From assembly GCA_913775525.1 (NCBI GenBank), contig CAJYLH010000022.1, forward strand, positions 339,400 to 403,399: 64,000 nt of DNA, in the 5' to 3' direction. A model generated the notes under the pieces. That model saw only the letters and a list, made by a program, of their open reading frames with translations. It did not search any database and was not told the DNA's origin. The position numbers and the translations under genes are program-made. The DNA comes from an uncultured Chryseobacterium sp. (GTDB taxonomy: Bacteria; Bacteroidota; Bacteroidia; Flavobacteriales; Weeksellaceae). Below are positions 26,831 through 35,760 of this stretch, piece by piece. Within the stretch, counting starts at the first letter, position 1, and every line of letters starts with the position of its first letter.

Positions 26831-27450
26831 ACTTTTCTTATTATGATGGTAAATTCGTATAAATTATAATCATGTAAAAGTGCAACATTTCTTGAAAAAT
26901 TCCTTTTACAATAGTCAAACAAAAATAATGGATCCGCATAATATAAATAATCCTTCATAAACTCTTTATCAGAGTATTTTGTCAAGATATTGAATGAAAA
27001 ACCCTTTTTTGAATGACTGCTTATTTTATCAATAGTGTCTAAAATATAATTTTCCCATTCTTTATCTGAATTGTCTAATTTTACATTAAATATTCCACTC
27101 GCTATTACATAATCAAATTTTTCTTTAATATCTAATGCTGTAACCCAATTGGAGTTTTTATCATCTTGATTTCGGTTTACAGCTGCCCTAATCATTTCCT
27201 CAGAAATATCTAATCCCGTGAAATGAAACTGATGATATTTTTCTTTAAAATAATCGTACATAGAACCGAACCCGCAGCCATAATCAAGCAGCGAAAAATT
27301 ATCTTTATCTGCAATAACATTAGAAAGTATATCAAATCTTAATTCTTGCGATTCGGCAGAGTTCCAGTCAACACCCTCTGGCGTTGTACCATTATCAAGT
27401 ATTTTTTTTGAATAATACTGATTTACCTGATGTATAATTTTATTTTTCAT
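26827..27450 (-). CDS. Class I SAM-dependent methyltransferase
   Basis: The 207-residue protein has a complete SAM-binding loop, FSLLDYGCGFGSMYDYF, followed by FTGLDISEEMI with the acidic ribose ligand and FDYVIASGIFNV as motif II/III. It is likely to methylate a sugar or the acyl group on a 4-amino sugar. It lies between the WbqC gene (11-base overlap) and the NeuD-like gene (4-base overlap), so the three are probably translated together. The substrate is unknown. Confidence 0.88.
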   Translation of the reverse strand: MKNKIIHQVNQYYSKKILDNGTTPEGVDWNSAESQELRFDILSNVIADKDNFSLLDYGCGFGSMYDYFKEKYHQFHFTGLDISEEMIRAAVNRNQDDKNSNWVTALDIKEKFDYVIASGIFNVKLDNSDKEWENYILDTIDKISSHSKKGFSFNILTKYSDKEFMKDYLYYADPLFLFDYCKRNFSRNVALLHDYNLYEFTIIIRKV

Positions 27451-28144
27451 GAGAAAAACTTTTCATGTAATTTTTGCTTTCGTTACCCATATTAAAAAGC
27501 AAATCAAGTATGGTTACGCCATGTTCAAAGCTATCAAATTGTTGTGGATATTCTGGATAATTATTGTAATCAAAATAATGAACCTTAATGTTTTCTTTTT
27601 CAAATAAACTTTCATCCATATATTCTTTCGCAGCAGGACCAGAATAATAATCAGTAGCATTAATCTGTTGGCATAGGTCAACCAGACGTTCAGTTTTCCC
27701 TTCTGTTAGAATAAAATCATTTGACCAGGAAATCTTTGTTTTAATATCAAGTAATTCGCAAATACCCTTTAGAAACAAATAATTGATTTTGCTTAAATAT
27801 TGTTCTTTTTCACAGTCTTTGTAAAAGCCTTCAAAAACATCTCTATACAATTTAAAATAAGGAGCTTTGGAATAATTCTGATGAATTACAGCCCAGTGGT
27901 TTTGTGCCCAATTCTTATCAGATACTTTGGTTTCATTAATTTTTTGAAAAAATTTACCTTTAACTTCTACAGGTATAGAAAGCCATTTTAAACCATCTTT
28001 AGTTTTTATCATATTTCTGTTACGCCAATCTCTTTTTGTATATTGCATGTCATCATAAATGATAAATTCATCTACCATATTAATTCCATCAAAGTATCCT
28101 TTCCAGGGAATATAGTTGGATTGGGTTATGATAATTTTTTTCAT
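27440..28144 (-). CDS. WbqC family protein
   Basis: From ATG at 28144 the protein has 234 residues: KKIIITQSNYIPWKGYFDGI, then DDMQYTKRDWRNRN and ATDYYSGPAAKEYM with a buried-looking charged set, all hallmarks of the WbqC-like family found in O-antigen loci next to amino-sugar genes. Its chemistry is not established; a role in acylating amino sugars, for example with an amino acid, is often guessed. The chosen start overlaps the Wzt stop as ATGA. An ATG three codons earlier (28153) is possible. Confidence 0.88.
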   Translation of the reverse strand: MKKIIITQSNYIPWKGYFDGINMVDEFIIYDDMQYTKRDWRNRNMIKTKDGLKWLSIPVEVKGKFFQKINETKVSDKNWAQNHWAVIHQNYSKAPYFKLYRDVFEGFYKDCEKEQYLSKINYLFLKGICELLDIKTKISWSNDFILTEGKTERLVDLCQQINATDYYSGPAAKEYMDESLFEKENIKVHYFDYNNYPEYPQQFDSFEHGVTILDLLFNMGNESKNYMKSFSHEK

Positions 28145-29397
28145 GATTTCCATTCTAGTTTTGGCCTTACGAAACCATTAATTTTCCCAAGATATCCATT
28201 TTCTCTTGCTTTATCTTTTATTTCAAAACTTAGAAACTCCTCTTCTACATACAAAAGATTCATAGCTTCTGTATGGACATAGAAAACAAGTTGATAGACA
28301 TCATTATTTAACAAATTTTTTGGAATACGACAAATTATTTTCGTAACCATATCTTTAGTTAATCTAATCATATCCCCGCTTCCAAAAATAATGTCTCCTC
28401 TTGTATTTTTCAAGTCAAAGCTGATAGATAATAACTCGTTTTTGGTTAGATTAAGAAGTTCAAAAACCACATCAATATTAGAATTTACATCAATCATTTC
28501 ATCCGGATCAATTGACGAGGCATTATTTATAGATGCGGAGATAATTTTTATATTTTCATTTCCTTTAGCTGCTTCAATGCTTTCTGAATCTATTTTTCTA
28601 CGATTAAATATACTTTCAGCCAGATAATTTTTAATTAATATTTCTGGTTTTCCGATGTCGGTTATAAAACCCTGATGCATAGAAATAGCTTTATTACAGA
28701 GCGTCTCTACTGCTGTCATATTATGACTTACAAAAAGTACAGTCCTCCCTTCTCCTTTAGTTACATCTCCCATTTTTCCTAAGCATTTTTTCTGAAACTC
28801 AGCATCACCTACTGCCAGAACCTCATCCACAATAAGGATTTCGGATTCCAGATGCGCTGCGACAGCAAAAGCGAGACGGACATACATTCCGGAGGAATAT
28901 CTTTTTACCGGTGTGTCAATATATCTTTCTACTCCTGAGAAATCAACAATTTCATCAAATTTTCTAGTAATCTCTTTTCTGGTCATTCCCAGGATGGCAC
29001 CATTAAGGTAGATATTTTCGCGGCCCGTCATTTCAGGATGAAAGCCTGTTCCTACTTCCAGAAGAGATGCAATTCTGCCGTTAGTATAAATCTTTCCTGT
29101 CGTAGGTTTGGTTACTTTGCTCAATATTTTCAGCAGAGTGGATTTTCCTGCTCCATTCCTTCCTATAATACCTACAGCATCACCCTGTTCAATTTCAAAA
29201 TTAATATCACGAAGAGACCATACATACTCAGAGTTTCCTTTAGAAGATCTGTCATTAGACTCGCCAATCTTAAGATAAGGATCTTCCTTTCCTCTTATTT
29301 TGTACCAAAAACGGTTCAGATCGTGGGTTAGCGTTCCTGTTCCCACTTGGCCTAAACGATATTGTTTTGATATATTTTCAGCTTTTAATGCAAGCAT
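28141..29397 (-). CDS. Polysaccharide ABC exporter ATP-binding protein with C-terminal domain
   Basis: The 418-residue protein is a Wzt/KpsT-type ATPase: Walker A GRNGAGKST at 79-87, signature KRYSSGMYVRLAFAVAAH and Walker B LIVDEVLAVGD. About 150 residues beyond the ATPase core contain short beta strands (IDVVFELLNLTKNELLSISF). This matches the Wzt carbohydrate-binding C-terminal domain that recognises a capped, often methylated, glycan end. It works with the permease gene (29453) to export the finished polymer from the cytoplasm. The locus has three methyltransferases that could make such a cap. Confidence 0.93.
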   Translation of the reverse strand: MLALKAENISKQYRLGQVGTGTLTHDLNRFWYKIRGKEDPYLKIGESNDRSSKGNSEYVWSLRDINFEIEQGDAVGIIGRNGAGKSTLLKILSKVTKPTTGKIYTNGRIASLLEVGTGFHPEMTGRENIYLNGAILGMTRKEITRKFDEIVDFSGVERYIDTPVKRYSSGMYVRLAFAVAAHLESEILIVDEVLAVGDAEFQKKCLGKMGDVTKGEGRTVLFVSHNMTAVETLCNKAISMHQGFITDIGKPEILIKNYLAESIFNRRKIDSESIEAAKGNENIKIISASINNASSIDPDEMIDVNSNIDVVFELLNLTKNELLSISFDLKNTRGDIIFGSGDMIRLTKDMVTKIICRIPKNLLNNDVYQLVFYVHTEAMNLLYVEEEFLSFEIKDKARENGYLGKINGFVRPKLEWKS

Positions 29398-29452
29398 ATG
29401 TTGTTTTTGATTGAAATTTAATATGCAAAATATCTTTTATTTACCAAATTAA

Positions 29453-30310
29453 TTAAACAGTATCAATAAAAGATTTTTCAGACTTATTGAAAATTAGAAT
29501 TCCTAATAGAAGTACAATAATAATAAAAACAAAGCTTATCATTAATCTTGTGAGATTGAAATCTCCCGAACCTATAAAACCATATTTAAAGCATTCAAAA
29601 ATAGGCGTCAGTGGGTTAAGATCTGCGAAATAACCATAACTTCCTAATTTTTGTTTTACTAAAGATGTTGGTAGAATAACAGGAGTAAACCACATATATA
29701 AACTTATTCCAAAACCAAGCAGCAAGGATAAATCCCGGTATTTAGTGGTCAGGGAAGAAAATAACATTCCCAATCCTAATGAAAAAAGTGCAAGAAATAT
29801 AATGAGAATAGGGGAGAATAGTGCCCAGGCATTAGGATGAACTTCGCCTCTACACAAATAATAAGCTAAAACCATCCAGAATAATAAAAGTTGTATGCCT
29901 AATCGCATAAAGCTTGATATAATACTGGAAATTGGAGTTACTAATCTAGGAAAATAAACTTTTCCAAACATGCCGGCATTTCCAGTAAAAACATTAGACA
30001 CACTGAGCATGGTTGTACTGAAATATCCCCATAATGTATTTCCTGCAAGATAAAAAAGCATTGGGGGAATTCCATCTGTAGGCAGACTGGCGATTTCACC
30101 AAAGACAAGGGTGAAAACAATAGTTGTCAAGATCGGATTGATAAAAAACCAAAGAGGTCCAAGAATAGTCTGTTTATAAGATGAAACAAAATCCCGTTTC
30201 ACAAACATAAACACCAGATCTCTGTATCGCCATACCTCTTTAAGATTTAGCCGGAATAGAGAGTGATGGGATTCAATAGTTTCGGTCCACTTTTGTTGCG
30301 GTTCATTCAT
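29453..30310 (-). CDS. Polysaccharide ABC exporter permease (Wzm-like)
   Basis: The 285-residue protein has six membrane helices, an amphipathic N-terminus with FRLNLKEVWRYRDLVFMFVKRDF, and KQTILGPLWFFINPILTT, all standard for the ABC-2 polysaccharide exporter family. With the ATPase 55 bases downstream it forms the exporter. Presence of this exporter and absence of Wzx/Wzy in the window show that the glycan is made on the cytoplasmic side before export. A TAAATTTG element lies 17 bases before the start, so an internal promoter may drive the downstream genes. Confidence 0.93.
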   Translation of the reverse strand: MNEPQQKWTETIESHHSLFRLNLKEVWRYRDLVFMFVKRDFVSSYKQTILGPLWFFINPILTTIVFTLVFGEIASLPTDGIPPMLFYLAGNTLWGYFSTTMLSVSNVFTGNAGMFGKVYFPRLVTPISSIISSFMRLGIQLLLFWMVLAYYLCRGEVHPNAWALFSPILIIFLALFSLGLGMLFSSLTTKYRDLSLLLGFGISLYMWFTPVILPTSLVKQKLGSYGYFADLNPLTPIFECFKYGFIGSGDFNLTRLMISFVFIIIVLLLGILIFNKSEKSFIDTV

Positions 30311-30327
30311 TTGTGTTTAGTTTAGTG

Positions 30328-30335
30328 CAAATTTA
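30328..30335 (-). promoter_or_regulatory. Putative -7 promoter element before wzm
   Basis: The minus strand reads TAAATTTG, an exact TAnnTTTG match, 17 bases before the permease ATG at 30310. A TTG -33 box is not seen, so activity is unproven. Confidence 0.45.
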
Positions 30336-30400
30336 GACGATCTAATTTATCCATGATTGGTCTGTTATTAAATGCTGTTCCCATAGAATAATAAGCTAGC

Positions 30401-30444
30401 GGCTAATATGTTGATTTTGTTGTTGTTAACAAAAATCATTAGCC
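30401..30444 (-). other. Large inverted repeat between rfbA and wzm
   Basis: GGCTAAT at 30401-30407 pairs perfectly with ATTAGCC at 30438-30444. Inside, GATTTTGTT (30413-30421) pairs with AACAAAAATC (30428-30437) with one bulge around a six-base loop. No T-run follows on the minus strand, so it is not a standard terminator. It lies in the only gap over 150 bases in the exporter and sugar part of the locus. Confidence 0.55.
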
Positions 30445-30470
30445 ATAAGATTCATGATTATACAGTTAGA

Positions 30471-31334
30471 TTATTTGGAGACCAGTTGCTTCAGGTATTC
30501 TCCATACCCGCTTTTGCCATATTTTTTGGCCGTTTCAAGCAGCTTTTCTTCGTTGATAAATTTATTCCTGAAAGCAATTTCCTCGATGCATCCGATCTTG
30601 AATCCCTGTCTTTTCTCAATAACCCGTACAAATTCCGAAGCATCGTTCAGGGAGTCAAAGGTCCCTGTATCCAGCCATGCAGTTCCCCTGTCCAGGACAC
30701 CTACCTCTAGTTTACCTTTATTAAGATATACGTTGTTAACATCGGTAATTTCCAGCTCACCTCTGGCTGAAGGCTGAATGTTTTTGGCAATGTTCACCAC
30801 TTCATTATCGTAGAAATAAAGGCCGGGTACCGCATAGTTTGATTTTGGAGTCGCAGGCTTCTCTTCTATGGAAACCGCCTTAAGATTTGCATCAAACTCA
30901 ACTACCCCATACCGCTCAGGATCTGAAACATGGTAGGCAAAGACAACACCACCATCAGGATTTGTCTTGTTTTTAAGCAGTGTGCCCATCTCCGAGCCGT
31001 AAAAGATATTGTCGCCCAAAACAAGAGCCGCAGCGTCATTTCCGATAAACTGTTCTCCCAGGATAAATGCCTGTGCCAATCCGTCCGGACTGGGCTGAAC
31101 TACATATTCTATATTGCACCCGATCTGCGAGCCGTCACCCAGCAGTTTTACAAAGCCGTCCTGATCGTGCGGTGTGGTAATGATCAGAATATCCCTGATG
31201 CCTGCCAGCAATAATGTAGAAAGCGGATAGTAGATCATCGGCTTGTCATAAACAGGCATCAGTTGTTTGCTTACGGCTATGGTAAGAGGATAAAGTCGCG
31301 TTCCGGAACCTCCGGCTAAAATTATACCTTTCAT
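30471..31334 (-). CDS. rfbA: Glucose-1-phosphate thymidylyltransferase
   Basis: The 287-residue enzyme makes dTDP-glucose from glucose-1-phosphate and dTTP. It has [17 protein letters not shown] at the start, the active-site loop with [26 protein letters not shown] with the metal-binding Asp, and [18 protein letters not shown]. Length matches RmlA/RfbA exactly. It lies 14 bases downstream of rfbB on the same strand. With RfbB it supplies the 4-keto-6-deoxy intermediate used by the RffA-type transaminase; RmlC and RmlD are not in the window. Confidence 0.97.
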   Translation of the reverse strand: MKGIILAGGSGTRLYPLTIAVSKQLMPVYDKPMIYYPLSTLLLAGIRDILIITTPHDQDGFVKLLGDGSQIGCNIEYVVQPSPDGLAQAFILGEQFIGNDAAALVLGDNIFYGSEMGTLLKNKTNPDGGVVFAYHVSDPERYGVVEFDANLKAVSIEEKPATPKSNYAVPGLYFYDNEVVNIAKNIQPSARGELEITDVNNVYLNKGKLEVGVLDRGTAWLDTGTFDSLNDASEFVRVIEKRQGFKIGCIEEIAFRNKFINEEKLLETAKKYGKSGYGEYLKQLVSK

Positions 31335-31348
31335 CTTTGTGTGTTTAT

Positions 31349-32428
31349 TTAATGGTATTGGTTTTCATAATATTTCTGATAGTCGCCACTGGTGACATGT
31401 TCCAGCCACTCTTTGTTTTCCAGATACCAGTCTATGGTTTTTCCCAGTCCTTCTTCAAAAGTTACCGATGGCTTCCATCCGAGATCCTTATTCAGCTTGT
31501 TGGCATCGATTGCATAGCGCTTATCATGGCCCGGCCTGTCCTTTACAAACGTGATCAGCTTTTCTGAATATCCTTCCGGTCTGCCCAGTTTTGCATCCAT
31601 CTGTTTAATCAGTTCCTTAACAAGATCAATATTCTGCCACTCATTAAAGCCACCGATATTATAGGTTTCCCCTGTTTTAGCTTCGTTAAAAATCTGATGG
31701 ATCGCTCTGGCGTGATCAATGACGAACAGCCAGTCTCTCGTATATTTACCGTCACCATAAATAGGTAAAGGTCTTTCATTGATGATATTGGAGATGCAAA
31801 GCGGGATCAGCTTTTCAGGAAAGTGGTTGGGCCCGTAATTATTGGAACAATTGGAAACGATAAAAGGCATTCCATAGGTATTGCCATAGGCTCTTACCAG
31901 GTGATCCGAGGCTGCTTTTGATGCAGAATAGGGAGATTGCGGATCATATGCCGTAGTCTCTAAAAAGAAACCCGTCTCACCCAAACTTCCGTATACTTCA
32001 TCTGTAGAAACGTGGTAAAAGAGATTGCCTCGCTTTTCGTCAGGAAATCTTCCATGGGTGTGATCGGGATTCAGCGTCCAGAACTCCTTGCAGAGATTCA
32101 GAAGGTTTGCTGTACCGTTTACATTGGTATTGATAAATGCCATCGGGTCTGTTATGCTACGGTCTACATGGCTTTCTGCAGCCAGGTGGACCACTGCATC
32201 AGGATTATATTTTTCAAATACAGCTCTTAATTCTTCAGGCTTTGTAATATCAGCCTTTTCAAAAACATAATTAGGCTCATTTTCAATATCCTTCAGGTTC
32301 TCCAGATTGCCCGCATAAGTAAGGGCATCAAGATTAATGATTTTGATATCAGGATTTCTTTTTACAAACTCTCTTACGACATGGGATCCTATAAATCCCG
32401 CACCACCGGTTATGATAATATTTTTCAT
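31349..32428 (-). CDS. rfbB: dTDP-glucose 4,6-dehydratase
   Basis: The 359-residue extended short-chain dehydrogenase converts dTDP-glucose to dTDP-4-keto-6-deoxyglucose. It has [11 protein letters not shown] for NAD binding, [12 protein letters not shown], the STDEVYG triad serine/threonine-acid element and [12 protein letters not shown] with the catalytic Yxxx[14 protein letters not shown] is the substrate-binding segment of the RmlB family. The gene stands between ugd (4-base gap) and rfbA. The product feeds the amino-sugar branch here. Confidence 0.97.
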   Translation of the reverse strand: MKNIIITGGAGFIGSHVVREFVKRNPDIKIINLDALTYAGNLENLKDIENEPNYVFEKADITKPEELRAVFEKYNPDAVVHLAAESHVDRSITDPMAFINTNVNGTANLLNLCKEFWTLNPDHTHGRFPDEKRGNLFYHVSTDEVYGSLGETGFFLETTAYDPQSPYSASKAASDHLVRAYGNTYGMPFIVSNCSNNYGPNHFPEKLIPLCISNIINERPLPIYGDGKYTRDWLFVIDHARAIHQIFNEAKTGETYNIGGFNEWQNIDLVKELIKQMDAKLGRPEGYSEKLITFVKDRPGHDKRYAIDANKLNKDLGWKPSVTFEEGLGKTIDWYLENKEWLEHVTSGDYQKYYENQYH

Positions 32429-32432
32429 CTGA

Positions 32433-33746
32433 TTAATTTACAATCGTTTTTCTGCCTATACTTTTATAATAAAACCCATTCTGCGCAGGAATATCCAGAG
32501 GATACATATTCCTTCCGTCGAATATCGTTTTGTTGTTCATTCTTTTAGCCATCAGTTCAAAGTTAGGATTTTTAAATTCCGGCCATTCTGTAGCGATCAA
32601 AAGGGCATCTGCACCGTCCAGCGCTTCATACATGTTTTTAGCATACTGAATCTTGTCACCCAGGTTTTTACGGACGTTATTTTCAGCGATGGCATCGTAA
32701 GCGATAATGTTAGCGCCTTTTTCCAGTAACAGTCTGATGTTGTCTAATGAAGATGCCTCACGGATATCATCCGTATTGGCTTTGAAAGCCAGTCCCCAAA
32801 CAGCAATGGTTTTCCCTTCGATATTGCCTCCGAAATAATTTTCTATTTCAGAAACAAGGATTACCTTCTGATGAGAATTGACCTGTTCAGTAGCTTTTAA
32901 GATCTGGAATTCGAAATCATCCTGTTTGCCTGAATTGATCAGTGCTTTGACATCTTTAGGGAAGCAGCTTCCTCCGTATCCGATTCCCGGAAACAGAAAA
33001 CGGTGCCCGATCCGGTCATCACTTCCCATTCCCAACCTTACTTTATCCACATCAGCGCCAACTTTTTCACAGTAATTGGCAATTTCATTCATGAAAGTGA
33101 TTTTTACGGCCAGAAATGAATTCGCTGCGTATTTGGTAAGTTCGGAAGATTTTTCATCCATGAAAATAATTGGGATTCCGGTATTGGTAAATGGCTGATA
33201 AATCGTGGCCATAATATTTTTGGCCTTCTCAGAACTGGCACCTACCACAACCCGTGATGGGTTCATGGAATCCTCTACAGCAAATCCTTCCCTTAAAAAC
33301 TCAGGATTGGAAACCACATCGAAAGGAATGTCGGTTTTTGAGGCAATAACTTCTCTTACCCGGTCAGCCGTTCCTACCGGCACGGTACTTTTATTCACAA
33401 CGACTTTATAATCCGTCATCATTTCACCGATGTTATGGGCTACGCGAATAACATAGGATAGATCTGCAGAACCGTCTTCTCCGGGAGGAGTCGGCAATGC
33501 CAGATATACCACTTCACTTTTATCAAGGGCTTGTTTTAAATCTGTTGTAAAGAATAATCTTTCGGCCTGAATATTTCTCAGGAACATTTCTTCGAGGTTC
33601 GGCTCATAAATGGGAACAATGCCGTTTTTCATATCCTCTACTTTTTTTTCATCAATATCAACACAGTATACTGAATTGCCAAGCTCGGCAAGGGTAGTCC
33701 CGGTGACTAACCCTACATAACCTGTTCCTACAATCGTTATATTCAA
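32433..33746 (-). CDS. ugd: UDP-glucose 6-dehydrogenase
   Basis: The 437-residue enzyme oxidises UDP-glucose to UDP-glucuronate using two NAD+. It has ITIVGTGYVGLVTGTTLAE, the catalytic cysteine in GYGGSCFPKDVKAL, and VYLALPTPPGEDGSADLS. The start is TTG at 33746; this puts the NAD loop at the very N-terminus as in the family, and I see no nearby ATG. It is the first gene of the minus-strand polysaccharide locus and faces rimP across a 219-base gap. Related UDP-N-acetyl-mannosamine dehydrogenases are less likely given the sequence and length. Confidence 0.93.
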   Translation of the reverse strand: MNITIVGTGYVGLVTGTTLAELGNSVYCVDIDEKKVEDMKNGIVPIYEPNLEEMFLRNIQAERLFFTTDLKQALDKSEVVYLALPTPPGEDGSADLSYVIRVAHNIGEMMTDYKVVVNKSTVPVGTADRVREVIASKTDIPFDVVSNPEFLREGFAVEDSMNPSRVVVGASSEKAKNIMATIYQPFTNTGIPIIFMDEKSSELTKYAANSFLAVKITFMNEIANYCEKVGADVDKVRLGMGSDDRIGHRFLFPGIGYGGSCFPKDVKALINSGKQDDFEFQILKATEQVNSHQKVILVSEIENYFGGNIEGKTIAVWGLAFKANTDDIREASSLDNIRLLLEKGANIIAYDAIAENNVRKNLGDKIQYAKNMYEALDGADALLIATEWPEFKNPNFELMAKRMNNKTIFDGRNMYPLDIPAQNGFYYKSIGRKTIVN

Positions 33747-33774
33747 AATGTATTGGTTTTTAAAAATTCAGTGA

Positions 33775-33782
33775 CAAAAGTA
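33775..33782 (-). promoter_or_regulatory. Putative -7 promoter element of the polysaccharide locus
   Basis: The minus strand reads TACTTTTG (TAnnTTTG), 28 bases before the ugd start. It is the most upstream candidate promoter for the long minus-strand gene cluster. A clear -33 TTG is absent. Confidence 0.45.
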
Positions 33783-33854
33783 ATAAAAATACTTTCATGC
33801 GCCTTTAAATTTGAATAAACAAAACCCAACTTATTGATCTGATAATAAGATATT

Positions 33855-33884
33855 TTGCTTTTTTATAAAAAATACGTATATTTG
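33855..33884 (+). promoter_or_regulatory. Full Bacteroidota-type promoter of rimP-nusA-infB
   Basis: TTG at 33855-33857 and TATATTTG at 33877-33884 are separated by 19 bases, matching the TTG-N19-TAnnTTTG consensus. It is the best promoter match in the window. It sits 81 bases before the rimP start and just before a leader hairpin. Confidence 0.75.
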
Positions 33885-33909
33885 CATTGGATTTACGGAA
33901 AAACATGGG

Positions 33910-33935
33910 AAGGCCTTCGGAAGAAAGCCTTTTTT
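33910..33935 (+). terminator. Leader hairpin with T-run before rimP, possible attenuator
   Basis: AAGGC (33910-33914) pairs with GCCTT (33927-33931) around a loop containing a CTTCGG element, and six T follow (33930-33935). It lies between the promoter and rimP, inside the transcript leader. There is no upstream plus-strand gene to terminate. It could lower read-through into rimP-nusA-infB, fitting autoregulation by NusA known in other bacteria; that role is inference. Confidence 0.55.
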
Positions 33936-33965
33936 CGTACAGTAAATTTATGATTATAATACCAT

Positions 33966-34433
33966 ATGGAGTTTAGAAAAAGAATTGAAGAATTATTAAA
34001 CGAATTCCTGGAAAACAGAAAAGATCTTTTTCTTATTGATCTTAAAATTTCTGCCGGGGACGATATTACCGTGATTCTGGATGGTGATAATGGCGTTTCA
34101 CTTCAGGATTGTCTGGATGCGAGCAGGGCTATAGAATTTAATATGGACCGTGAGGAGCATGATTTCAGCCTACAGGTAATGTCTGCGGGGTTAAGTGAGC
34201 CTTTGGCAACGCCGCGGCAGTTTCAGAAGAACATAGGAAGGGAAATTGAGGTTATACTGAACGACTCTTCTAAAATTGAAGGAGAATTAGCCAAAGTGGA
34301 TGATGAAAAGATTACCCTTATCCTGCGGTACAGGAAACCCAAAGAGATCGGTAAGGGAAAAGTGGATGTGGAGGAAGAAAAAGAAATTCCGTACACTGAA
34401 ATAAAAAAGTCATTAGTAATAATTAAATTTTAA
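33966..34433 (+). CDS. rimP: Ribosome maturation factor RimP
   Basis: The 155-residue protein assists maturation of the 30S ribosomal subunit. It has the family's core GDDITVILDGDNGVSLQDCLDASRAIE followed by VMSAGLSEPLATPRQF and a C-terminal SH3-like domain (IEVILNDSSKIEGELAKVDD). The family's usual DCxxxSR motif is present as DCLDASRAI. Position before nusA and infB is the conserved order. The ATG at 33966 gives an N-terminus of normal length. Confidence 0.95.
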   Translation: MEFRKRIEELLNEFLENRKDLFLIDLKISAGDDITVILDGDNGVSLQDCLDASRAIEFNMDREEHDFSLQVMSAGLSEPLATPRQFQKNIGREIEVILNDSSKIEGELAKVDDEKITLILRYRKPKEIGKGKVDVEEEKEIPYTEIKKSLVIIKF

Positions 34434-34448
34434 AAAGAAAAAAAATAA

Positions 34449-35684
34449 ATGGATAATATAGCGTTGATTGAATCCTTTGGTGATTTCAAAGACGAAAAAG
34501 GGATCAGTAAGATTGATCTTATGGCGATTATTGAAGATTCACTGAAAACTCTTTTAAGAAAAAGATTTGACTCAGATGATCACTTTGATGTTATTGTAAA
34601 TCCTGATAAAGGAGATTTCCAGATTTTCCTTAATAAAACTATTGTGGAAGATGAAATGTCTGAAGATGATGACTTGGAAATCGAAATCTCTGAAGCTAAG
34701 AAAATAGACCCGACATTTGAAGTGGGGGAAGATTTTACCATGGAGATTCCGGTTGCCCAGCTGGGGAGAAGAAATATCCTTACACTGAAGCAGATTCTGG
34801 CTACAAAACTCCAGGAGCATAATAACGCCATGCTGTACGAACAGTTTAAGGACAGGATTGGCGAGATTGTTGTTGGTGAAATCCATCATATCCGTCATAA
34901 GCATGTCATCCTGCTTGATGACGAAGGAAATGAGTTCATCCTGCCTAAAGAAAATCAGATTCCTTCCGATTTCTTTAAGAAAGGAGAAAATATCAGGGCT
35001 ATTGTAGAAACCGTAGACTTCAAAGGTTCCAAGCCACAGATTATCATTTCAAGAACGGCACCTAAGTTCCTGGAAAAACTTCTGGAGCTTGAAATTCCGG
35101 AAATCCAGGACGGAACCATCATGCTTAAAAAAGTGGTAAGAATTCCGGGCGAAAAAGCAAAAATTGCCGTGGATGCTTATGATGACAGGATTGATCCTGT
35201 AGGAGCGTGTGTGGGAGTGAAGGGATCAAGAATCCATGGTGTGGTAAGAGAGTTGAGAAATGAAAACATTGATGTCATCCAATGGTCTAAAAATCCGGAA
35301 ATCCTTGTAAAAAGGGCTTTAGGAAACGTGACCATTAATAAAATTGACATCAGCGATAACGGAAATTACGCTCTGGTATATACGCCTGTAGAGGAGATTT
35401 CTAAAGTGATTGGAAAACAGGGACAGAATATCAGGCTTGCTTCTTGGTTGACAGGTTATGAGATTGATGTGCACAGGGAGTCCAGTGAAGATGATGATGT
35501 TGAATTGAAAGAATTCAATGACGACATTGAAGAATGGGTATTGGAAGAGTTCAGAAAAGTAGGGCTTACTACTGCTAAGTCTGTATTGGATAAAGATACC
35601 GAAAGCCTGCTGAATATGGTAGATCTTGAAGAGGAGACAATTGAAGATGTGAAACGTATTCTTAGGGAAGAATTTGAAGATTAA
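34449..35684 (+). CDS. nusA: Transcription termination/antitermination factor NusA
   Basis: The 411-residue protein binds RNA polymerase and nascent RNA to control pausing and termination. An N-terminal domain (to about 125) is followed by an S1 domain (GEIVVGEIHHIRHKHVIL), then two KH domains with GACVGVKGSRIHGVVREL and IGKQGQNIRLASWLTG. It lacks the acidic C-terminal repeats of the enterobacterial protein, as is usual in this phylum. The gene starts 15 bases after rimP and precedes infB by 76 bases. Confidence 0.97.
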   Translation: MDNIALIESFGDFKDEKGISKIDLMAIIEDSLKTLLRKRFDSDDHFDVIVNPDKGDFQIFLNKTIVEDEMSEDDDLEIEISEAKKIDPTFEVGEDFTMEIPVAQLGRRNILTLKQILATKLQEHNNAMLYEQFKDRIGEIVVGEIHHIRHKHVILLDDEGNEFILPKENQIPSDFFKKGENIRAIVETVDFKGSKPQIIISRTAPKFLEKLLELEIPEIQDGTIMLKKVVRIPGEKAKIAVDAYDDRIDPVGACVGVKGSRIHGVVRELRNENIDVIQWSKNPEILVKRALGNVTINKIDISDNGNYALVYTPVEEISKVIGKQGQNIRLASWLTGYEIDVHRESSEDDDVELKEFNDDIEEWVLEEFRKVGLTTAKSVLDKDTESLLNMVDLEEETIEDVKRILREEFED

Positions 35685-35760
35685 GATTTTAAATAAATTT
35701 TAATAATTAGTAAAAAGGAAATACTTTAATTTTAAGGATTAAAAAACAGTAAAATAATAG

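Noticed and set aside
24118-33746. dTDP-rhamnose pathway
   Set aside because: RmlA and RmlB alone do not make rhamnose; RmlC and RmlD are absent and an amino-sugar transaminase is present.
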